Below are positions 56,154 to 64,000 of a stretch of 64,000 bases of DNA, piece by piece (positions within the stretch are counted from its first letter, which is position 1; each line of letters starts with the position of its first letter). Both the position numbers and the translations under genes were made by a program. The DNA is from Alviniconcha marisindica (lineage: Eukaryota; Mollusca; Gastropoda; Provannidae): positions 62,001 through 126,000 of the forward strand of contig JABMCL010003107.1 of the NCBI GenBank assembly GCA_018857735.1, in the 5' to 3' direction. The notes beneath the pieces were generated by a model. The model worked only from the letters and a program-made list of their open reading frames with translations, had not been told where the DNA came from and searched no databases.

Positions 56154-56189
56154 GTATGTGTTTCAGTAATCAGAATATGTTGATAGGAA

Positions 56190-56410
56190 TAGTTAGAGAT
56201 ACAAACCTGTATTAGGCATGAAAACTGTTTGCCTTTATTGTGGTGCATATCATGATCCAAGATGCCATGTGAATGGATTGGATTTCTGCCTCAGGGCCAA
56301 AGTCACATTATAGTTTTAATTCCTCTGAAAATGACTGGGCTCTCCATATCTTATAAACTACTGAACTTTTTGCAGCCAAACTTGTGTGATGATAGTTGGT
56401 ACATCATCTG
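56190..56410 (+). repeat. rep-T unit
   Basis: 'GTGAATGGATTGGATTTCTG', 'CTCAGGGCCAAAGTCACATT', 'TTTTTGCAGCCAAACTTGTG'. Confidence 0.65.
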
Positions 56411-56424
56411 ACTTTCCTAATGAA

Positions 56425-56680
56425 AGCTAGCATTAGCCTAGTTGTAGGCAATGGACTGCAGACATAAAGCCAAACTTTCCTCCTCTTGTAAGGTAGCTCA
56501 GGCTTAGTTGAAGGCAGTGGACTGCACACATGAAGACAAACTGTTCACCAGTGTAAGATCTAGCCTCAGCCTAGTTGTAGGAAGTGGACTGCAGACATGC
56601 AGACAAACTTTTCACTTGAAGTAAGCTAGCTTAGGCTTAGTTGAAGGCATTGGACTGCTGACATCAACTTGATCAAAACA
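56425..56680 (+). repeat. Tandem repeat, four units of about 66 bp
   Basis: The marker TAGTTGWAGGMARTGGACTG recurs with its GTTG at 56441, 56507, 56574 and 56640 (steps 66, 67, 66). Units alternate between TTGTAGG and TTGAAGG versions, hinting at a 132-bp higher-order unit. Confidence 0.9.
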
Positions 56681-57179
56681 GATAGTCTTCCTGCATCTCC
56701 CAAAGACTATCTTTGTGCCATTTCCTTAAAAAGAGAGAGAGAGAGAGAGACATCTTGGGGTTTTATGCCATCAACCAGTACAGTTATATCAGGGTGATAA
56801 AGAGAGAGATAGAGAAGAATAAAGAAACATATTGTCCTCATGAACCATGTACCATTTTAGTCAAAATTCTTTTTTCTTCTTTTTTCAAAATTACTGCCAA
56901 TTATTTCTACATGCATTATGCAATTCTATCCCATCTTCCAAAATAATTTTGTGTTCTTTAAGATAGAGAGATAATAGATTTGTAGTGATCTGTCAACCAT
57001 GACACCATACATTCCTGTAATACCATTATATCAGGTATTATTTAAGAGAGAGAAATGCATCACAATGTTTTTTTCACACTCTTCGCAAATTTTTCCTTCA
57101 ACATTTGGTAACTTGTTCAGCAATTAGTAAGCTATGTTAAAATCAACACTCTTACAATTGTCTCCCTTTAGTTTTGTTT

Positions 57180-57300
57180 CCATTGTCATATGCCCAGATT
57201 TGCAATTCTCTCTCTTTTGCTCTTCATCGCAGCCCTTCTCTCCTTGCCTTCAAAAATAGTCTTTTCAAAGCTTACCTTTTCAAACTGATATAGCCTCTTT
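57180..57300 (+). pseudogene. LINE RT extreme C-terminal fragment
   Basis: The + strand reads LPSKIVFSKLTFSN with FKNSLFKAYLFKL in the neighbouring frame. It is followed by GT-rich 3' UTR (57318-57330, 57398-57447) and AAAGTGCTTTGAGTCACTGA, a LINE-like end block. Short, so tentative. Confidence 0.5.
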
Positions 57301-57394
57301 TTTGATATCCTTGGCTGTGTGTGTGTGTATTTTCTGTATTGGCATTTGTGTGTACTTGTGCCTGTGATCTTATGCACACCTGCATGTGCACAGT

Positions 57395-57450
<56 letters not shown>

Positions 57451-57810
57451 GTTTCACTATGGTCTGTATGAATAAATATGTTCATGTAATTTGATTTGTA
57501 AGGGAATATTACATGTTCAATGTTTTTCTTCCAGGTGGTAAAGTGCTTTGAGTCACTGAAAGTACTCCATATATTTCCAGTCGTTGTTGTTGTTTTTAAT
57601 TTGTGTGCTTTGAATGTGAGTTATTTGTACATGGATCCTTCTTGTATTGTTGTTGCTTTGTTTTTGTTCGTGTGAGTCAAGTAAGCTACTTATGCTCAGT
57701 CCCCATGCATTCCCCCATTTCCTCTCTCGAGAAACAGAAAACTATACACAACAAAAGCAGAAAATCATGCAAATGAAACATGTACACCACAAAAATGACA
57801 ATGTGCTTAA

Positions 57811-58184
57811 AAGATTCAAACACATAAAAAAGGTTAAAAAGGACATTATTATGATAAAACGTAACATGCGAATTTTCAGGGTATGCCCCTTTCTCAACTT
57901 CAAGCTATAAAGCAACACTTAAACAACAGTTAAACAGTAAAAAAAAATGAGATGTAGGACATTTATCTGCTTTTGGTTCAGCAGTTTTGTTGTTTTTGGA
58001 AGAAAAAGAAAAGAAAAAAGCATAACAAAACAGCTGAACCAAAAGTGGATAAGTGTCCTACATCTCATTTTTCACCATTCAACTGTTGTTTTGTAGCTTG
58101 AAAAAGGGGCTTACCTGCAAAATGTGCATGCTGTATTTTGTCATAATAGCAAAAACAATTTAACCTTTTTTGGTGTTTGGATCT
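57811..58184. mobile_element. Fold-back MITE, about 374 bp, inverted arms near 160 bp
   Basis: Left arm AAGATTCAAACACATAAAAA ... AATGAGATGTAGGACA and right arm TGTCCTACATCTCATTTTTC ... TTTGGTGTTTGGATCTT pair along most of their length around an A-rich spacer near 58000. Same family as 24491-24866. Confidence 0.88.
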
Positions 58185-58194
58185 TATTCCTTTG

Positions 58195-58545
58195 ATCAGC
58201 TAAAAATAAAAAGTGGTGTAGTCAGTTGGAGTAGTGGTATGTCACTAAGCATCATCATGACCCACAGTGTCACTCTGAAAGATAGATTTGCTATCTTCAA
58301 AGTCATGCTCACAGTAATGGGCTCATGTAATCAAATTATAGATGTTTCTACTTAAAGTGTTGCCCTTTTTGCAGCCAGACTTAGTTTATGGTACATTGTC
58401 ATCATCGCTGTCGTGTAAGAACATTGGCTTGCTATGTTCAGGTTGAAGGTGACACTGAAGAATAAAAAAATAAAAACTTTGATGAATGGTAGTCAGTCCT
58501 GTATTTTCTGTACCAAAGTAGGTGTGTTGATGTACTGTTAACCAG
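58195..58545 (+). repeat. rep-T array
   Basis: 'AAGATAGATTTGCTATCTTC', 'GGGCTCATGTAATCAAATTA', 'GCAGCCAGACTTAGTTTATG'. Confidence 0.7.
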
Positions 58546-58549
58546 ACAT

Positions 58550-59700
58550 GTCAGACCAAGCACAAGTCAGGCTGGCATATGATATACTGACAACATCACT
58601 GTGACTTGCAGTATTTGTATCACTAGGCACATAAGGGGAGTAGGGTTGGGGTGTGTATTTTGCTGTGCAAAGCAGTAATCCTTGTTGCACTTTGTTTTAG
58701 CAGGTGCATGGTGTGTGGTTGTTACAGTTGCTTGCTTGTCAGTTCAGTAGTACTTTTGTTTCTGTTTTTGAAGTGCTGTTTTGTTTTTAGCATTGCTTAT
58801 GATTATTATGTTGTCTATGCGACTAGAATGTTTTCAATTTTTTCTTGTCCCTCCATTAATTCCCATCATAATGTAGTTGCTTTAAGGATACTGAATTATA
58901 AAAAGTGTTTTTTACTCTTTGCTGTACTTTTATTCACATAGTATCAGGTGGACCAGTTTCTTGTTATATTTCCAACTTCTACTTTCATACAACTCTTTCA
59001 TCACTTTGGTACCATCTCTTTTCTGGCCATATAGACACTGTTTCAGTTTGGGTGACAAATTAGTTCTGTCCAGGGAGTAAAGCTTTTCGTATAGTATTTT
59101 GAATCCAACTTAGGCTAGGATTTAGAATGGTCACAGTGCCTTGGTACCAGGTTTTGGTTGGTTTGCAATGACAGGCCAGTAGTGCAGGTAACTGGGTTAA
59201 TTTTTTTGAGAAACAGAGAGGAACCAAAAGGTGTGAGTGCATTTGTTATGCTTCATGTGCATTTTATGTGGATGGAGAAGTGTGGCAGGCACACAGTCAA
59301 GCAGTAGAGAGACCACAGCAGATTCAGCATACAGCAGTCAGTTTTATTTTGCTCAGCAGACACCATTTCAGTGTGCCCCCCCCCCCCCCCAAATCATGTC
59401 TGGCACAGGCTGCAATAGAAACACATTGTTGTTCAAATGAAACCATTTCTTTGAACAACAAAATGGACTAGAGTTGTGTTTTCTCAGCCCACATGAATAC
59501 AGTTTTCTCAACAATTACTGATGAAAAACATCAAATTAAAGCTTAAATGACTATGTCTTGAACCATGTAAACAGAATATATATATTATACAAACATGACT
59601 TATTTCTTTCACAGCAAGCATGACAAAATGAAAGCGCTTTTGCTTTGATCTCGTAGAAGGGTCATCATGTCACAAGAGAGTTGGCAGTCATAACATTTTC
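58550..59700. other. Intron segment, nothing recognised
   Basis: Only a 15-base C run at 59376-59390 and short chance frames. Confidence 0.4.
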
Positions 59701-59714
59701 TTCAAAAGCTGTGT

Positions 59715-60320
59715 AAAAAAATCTTGGAGTCTACCAATCTTGACACTACTCTGTGGTGAAGCATATTGACCACATCAGTTGTTCAGCATATCTTGAGATC
59801 AGAAGAATTAGTTTTATCTGTCATCTCCTGATGACAAAAGCCACTGCTCAGCTGACCTGTTCCTATGTTCTCAGTAGGTTGGGCTACTGCAACTCTTTGC
59901 TCATTGACATCAACTGTGATCAGATGTACAGGCTGCAAAAAGTTAAACCATTCAGCAATAGCTGTTTTTCACATAAGCAGACATGAACTCACTAGATTGC
60001 TTCTCAGAGCACTTCAGTAGCTGCTAGTCAAAGAAAGGATCATTATCAATATAGCCACCTTTGCTTTCCCTTTGATGGTACTCTGCCACCATATCTGTCA
60101 TCCTGTCTCTCTGTGTATGCTTCTTCTTGCACTCTTCATTCCAGTTCAGATGAAAAAAACAATCCTTCTTGTGCAACATGGAAACTTAAGGGCTTTGGTA
60201 ACTGGTCCTTCTCTGTTCAGGCTCCCTTGTCTTGAACAACCTTCCTGCTCACATCCGACACTGCAGTTATCTCTAACAGTTCAGAGCTTCTCTTGAAACA
60301 TTTCTCTTTACTTTAACCCT
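59715..60320 (+). pseudogene. CR1/L2-like LINE, RT thumb and C-terminal fragment
   Basis: The + strand reads KNLGVYQS, VVKHIDHISCSAYLEIRRIS, FICHLLMTKATAQLTCSYVL and SRLGYCNSLLIDINCDQMYR, then in other frames LVKERIIINIATFAFPL, SCLSVYASSCTLHSSS-like text and LNNLPAHIRHCSYL-like text. This is the thumb-to-C-terminus order of this LINE group (KNLGV..H...LR.IS..R..L...A..LV.SFVLSRLDYCNSLL). Stops and frameshifts; dead. Confidence 0.85.
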
Positions 60321-60442
60321 CTCAGGTCTCTTTTCTTTTTTCTTTTTGCTGCTGACATTGTCACTGGTGATTATTGGGTTGGGGGAATGTGGGGGTGGGG
60401 TGGGGTGGGCTTAGAGAGAGAGGGGAAAGCAAGGGGCAGCAA

Positions 60443-60445
<3 letters not shown>

Positions 60446-60492
<47 letters not shown>

Positions 60493-60511
60493 ATGTGTGT
60501 GTGTGTGTGTT
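60446..60511 (+). repeat. (GT)n microsatellite
   Basis: About 33 GT units with one GCAT interruption. Confidence 0.95.
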
Positions 60512-60977
60512 TATTAGTATATGAACACTTGTTGTACACCTCATCTCAAGATGAGCCCTAATCACTTTACAGTGGTGACTGTGTAGTGCTATTCTCCACA
60601 TATGTATCGTAGAGGCATTTGGCACATCAGAGATGCATTTGTTGTTATCATTCAGAGTGGGGAGCATAGCTTAAGTTTGTCCACATACAGATTCATGTGA
60701 CTAAATTGCAGCTGACACAGCATACAAATATTAATGTTGAGAAAATGTGCACATTCAGATGGTTAAAATGATGCATGACAAGTAGAATGCACAGCTCTGT
60801 ATGAGAAGCACTATTCACTAAAAGAGAAGCAACAAGACATTTGGTATGAACTTTCACCTAGTGCATATGTCCTCTCCACAGCATCATTGATATTGAGTAG
60901 CCTATTACAGTGTTGGTAGAACTGTACAGTCTACTGTACATATACTTTGTTTTTATCAGAAATAAATACATCAGTTT

Positions 60978-62097
60978 AGACCCATTTAGACCCATACCAG
61001 TTTGCATACAAGCACAACAGAGGCACTGAAGATGCAACACTCACTCTTTTGCACAATGTATTATATACTCATCTTGAAAAAACAGGTTCATTTGTCCAAA
61101 TTCTCTTCGTCAACTTTTCTTCTGCTTTCAGTACCATACAATCACACCTCATGGCAAGCAAACTTTTGAAACTTGACATTAACCCAAGACTGATTCTCTG
61201 AATTGTCAACTTTCTTGTCAACCGTTCTCAGACAGTTCGTCACCAAGCTACAGTCTCGTCTTCCTGCTCTGTTTCCATTGGCTGTCCACAAGGCACTGTC
61301 CTATCTCATATTCTTTTTACAATCTATATAACAACTGCACAGGCACTGACACAACTCCAGTCATAAAATACTCTGACGATTCTGCAATAGAAATCTATCC
61401 AACTCAGGTTGTGTTTATTTTGCTGTAGTTGAAAGGTTCACTAACTGGTGCAGGTATAATTCGATGTAGAGAAAACAAAGGAAATGTTGATCGATTTTAG
61501 AAAAGCTCCAACTGTCATTCCAGATCTATTTATTGATGGTGTGAAAGTTGAAAGAGTGACTGAGTACAAATATCTAGGAACAGTCTTAGACAACAAGCTG
61601 AATTTTAACAAAAACACTGACTTTATTCACAAAAGATGTTAGCCAAGAATAGTTTACCTTCAGAAGCTAAGATCACTTAATGTCAATGCTGCTGTTTTAC
61701 ACACTTTCTACTGGAGTCATATTGAATCAGTTTTAACATTTTCATTCCTGTGCTGGTTTGGAGGCTTGAATGTGAAAAGCATAAACGTCCTGAAGTGGTG
61801 AATGTGTGTGGCAAGGTTGTGGGTGAAAGACAAGAACACTTAAGTCAGTTGTATGAATGTCACATGGTATAGAAGGCAAGGGTGATCGTGGATGACAGCA
61901 GCTATGTCTTTGCCAAATATTATGAGCTTCTTCCATATGGTAGACGATTTTGTGTACCAAAATCAAATACAGTGATCAAAACTTTGTTTTGTTCTGCAGT
62001 CGATAGCATTTCTGAACAGATAAATCCTTTCAGACATCAGAGTAGTGTGTGTGTGTGTGTGTGTAAATTACGTAAATTACTAATAAATCTAGTATGT

Positions 62098-62167
<70 letters not shown>

Positions 62168-62296
62168 CTGTTCAATAACTGTTCTTTGAGTTTAAAATAT
62201 ACAATATGTGTTATTGTGTACTGTGATGTGGTTAATGTTCAGCCATGTTTTAATTTCTCTGATGAGATAGTAAAGTAATCTTGAATCTTAAATCAG
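60978..62296 (+). mobile_element. Rex/CR1-like LINE, second copy, 5'-truncated
   Basis: Close sister of 22415-23655: 'AGACCCATACCAGTTTGCAT', then SVSIGCPQGTVLSHILFTIY-type text, [40 protein letters not shown] and LRSLNVNAAVLHTF. It ends GAGATAGTAAAGTAATCTTG. A deletion near 61455 removes the SLDLNV coding, and a stop (ATGTTAG) follows the RC of HKRC. Inactive. The (GT)n at 62047-62065 is followed by an inverted (CA)n at 62103-62163. Confidence 0.87.
62047..62163. repeat. Inverted microsatellite: (GT)n ... (CA)n hairpin
   Basis: GTGTGTGTGTGTAAATTACG is mirrored about 45 bp later by GTAATTTACACACACACACA. In the sister LINE copy at 23430 only the (GT)n side exists, so this copy gained an inverted arm. 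Confidence 0.85.
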
Positions 62297-62425
62297 TGAA
62301 GCGAGTTAGACAAATGTTGTGCTGCTAAACACTGATCAACACAGAGTTGTTTAATCAAGTCAAAACAGTGATTCACTACTACACAGAAAAAACCATGCCA
62401 ACAAGCAAGTGACTGTTGTAAACAT

Positions 62426-62520
62426 AGCCCTATTCACAAGAAGAGAGTGAGGCATCAGCTACTGATTTTAAAAGAGCCCTATTCACAATAAGAGAGCAAG
62501 ATATCAACTACTGATTTTGC
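62426..62520 (+). repeat. Two-unit tandem duplication, 49 bp
   Basis: AGCCCTATTCACAAGAAGAG (62426) and AGCCCTATTCACAATAAGAG (62475) begin two units, each ending ACTGATTTT. Confidence 0.85.
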
Positions 62521-63339
62521 TCTATCCTGCATCTAAATGAACAATGCTAAGATGGGTAATTATATTCTACATGGATCTGTGTGGAAAATGAGCATGTTAC
62601 AAGCAACAGGTAGTAAAAATGCAATGAGTGAAAATGGATTTGAATCAGGTGATGCACACCCAGCTTATGCCAGTCAGTGTGCTGTGCATGCAGTGTGATG
62701 TTGTGCTACATGCAAGGCATGTTTCAAAGCAAAAGTATTGACTTCTCAGGTTCCCGGTCTTTTAACAGTAATGAGATTGCAAGGATGTGATATCCAGGCA
62801 GGATTAATATGGAAATACACCTACTTTGCACTTACCCACCTTTGGCTCTAAATGCATTAATACACTCCCACCCCAGCAAAAGCATCTGTTTTTGTTGGTC
62901 TGAGATATTCTGAACAACTTGATTCTTTGTCAACAAGCTTGGTATATTAAGCTTCATCATCACTATAAGCCCAGTCCTGCCTGGCCTCACCTCTGCCAGC
63001 ATGCCTGTCTGGATGGCCTACCAGTACCCACCTAGCACATGGTCTTGACTGCATATCTTCATATTTTCCCACCTAGGTAGCCAGGGCTGCCATTTGCATA
63101 ATTTTTGCTGATGATGAAGTGATGCTTAATGTCCTCAGATGTCAGCTGACATATTAGGGACAAGCTGTGACCAATGCCAAAGCATGGTTCAATATAGCTT
63201 TACGTCCACAGAAACCAGAAGGCTCGTTAGGACGGACAGCCCAGGACGGCCACCTCGACTCTCACACAGCTCCAGAACTATATGATATAATTTTTGCTGT
63301 GTTCCATTTTTATACTTCCTCCACTCCCCCCTAGAGATG

Positions 63340-63740
63340 TTAAGGGGGTGTATTGAAATCACTATTTCTGTGTGTCCCAATGTCCAGATCTTGTCCAGGT
63401 GATGTCTTCTGGACCTTTTTAACCAAACATGGTGTGATAGGGCATTATCATGAGATGGAGTGCCATCCCCCCCTTATTTTATTTTTTATTTTGCCATTTT
63501 TGAGATCAAGGTGACAGTAGGGGCTTGTTTCATTAAGATATGACTTTTTTAATTTTTAAACCATATCTACAAACTTATTGATGCTTTTGCAATCAGACTT
63601 AGTTTAATGGTACATCATCATAAGCTGGAGTGTTTTGTGACAAGATTTGATTGCCGTGTTCAAAGATAAGGTCAAGGATAACACTGAAAGTTCAAAACAT
63701 TTTTGAATGTTAATCCTGTTCTCTGTATCACTGATCTCTC
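63340..63740 (+). repeat. rep-T array
   Basis: 'TTTAACCAAACATGGTGTGA', 'TTTTGAGATCAAGGTGACAG', 'GTGACAAGATTTGATTGCCG', 'AAGGTCAAGGATAACACTGA'. Confidence 0.75.
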
Positions 63741-63770
63741 TGATTATCTCCTGATCATATTCTGTTTCAG

Positions 63771-63800
63771 ACATCCTCAGTGATGACTGCTAGTGGTTGA
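63771..63800 (+). other. Weak candidate alternative terminal exon of the kinase gene
   Basis: The acceptor-like ATTCTGTTTCAG ends at 63770. In phase 0, matching the exon 5 donor, it reads TSSVMTASG then TGA, and an AATAAA lies at 63967. If used, the protein would end before the CNH domain. There is no supporting conservation; a chance match is the default reading. Confidence 0.15.
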
Positions 63801-63901
63801 TTGTTTTAAAGGAAATCTGTACAAAATCAGCTTCTTTGTTCTTTTAGTTTCTTTTGAACTGACTGCATTTGGCTATGTTCACAGAAACCAGGTGGTTTAC
63901 C

Positions 63902-63925
63902 GGGGGGGGGGGGGGGGGGGGGGGG
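63902..63925 (+). repeat. 24-base poly-G tract
   Basis: A single uninterrupted G run near the right edge of the window. Confidence 0.95.
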
Positions 63926-64000
63926 CGATGCATCACTCTCACCTCTGGAATGAGTCACAGACACAAAATAAAATATATCTTGTATTCCTGTATTGGGTGG

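Noticed and set aside
57535..57670. Exon starting after TTCTTCCAG at 57535
   Set aside because: Reads into GTGGTAAAGTGCTTTGAGTC, a repeat-derived LINE end block, with no donor in a useful phase.
63892..63950. Exon after TTCACAG near 63885
   Set aside because: The frame consists of a 24-base G run (poly-Gly) with no family match.

Overview
This is eukaryotic, intron-dominated DNA from an invertebrate, most likely a mollusc and possibly a gastropod. The evidence is very long introns, AT-rich non-coding DNA, abundant (GT)n/(CA)n and poly-G/poly-C tracts, tRNA-headed SINEs, and many decayed LINE, LTR-like and DNA-transposon copies. There is no bacterial-style gene organisation. The species call is inference only; the sequence itself fixes only 'repeat-rich metazoan'.

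One host gene runs through the window on the + strand. Five exons (759-922, 9370-9431, 16954-17045, 42749-42893, 56023-56153) have canonical splice sites, and their phases chain perfectly (0-2-1-0-1-0). Together they give 594 nt, or 198 codons, without a stop. The protein is a low-complexity linker: an acidic run, an [11 protein letters not shown] motif, [12 protein letters not shown] and [11 protein letters not shown]. This matches the segment of Misshapen/TNIK/MINK1/MAP4K4 (Ste20/GCK-IV) kinases between the coiled-coil region and the CNH domain. The kinase and CNH domains lie outside the window.

Everything else is intron. Intron 1 (923-9369) holds a SINE and a nest of minus-strand LINEs (3385-6000), themselves hit by a roughly 318-bp LTR-like repeat and a 52-bp LINE stub. 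Intron 2 (9432-16953) holds two direct copies of that LTR-like repeat flanking about 3.4 kb that contains a decayed ISWI (SMARCA5-type) retrocopy, all inserted into one LINE. Intron 3 (17046-42748) holds a 351-bp palindrome-filled inverted-repeat element, SAP-domain-bearing MITEs, a Rex/CR1-like LINE, a perfect 35-bp hairpin, a 1.9-kb TA-flanked DNA element, an L1/Tx1 relic and a TSD-flanked LINE with ORF1 but almost no ORF2. Intron 4 (42894-56022) holds LINE 3' ends with clear target-site duplications and a 1.5-kb DNA transposon nested in another repeat. Intron 5 (56154 to the edge) holds a 66-bp tandem array, a fold-back MITE and two LINE copies.

A background family, here called rep-T, recurs in every intron. 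It is a diverged repeat of about 140-160 bp whose units carry TCAAGGTCA-type cores, and it hosts many of the other insertions. It supplies paralogous 'empty sites' that prove several insertions. No gene other than the kinase looks functional.
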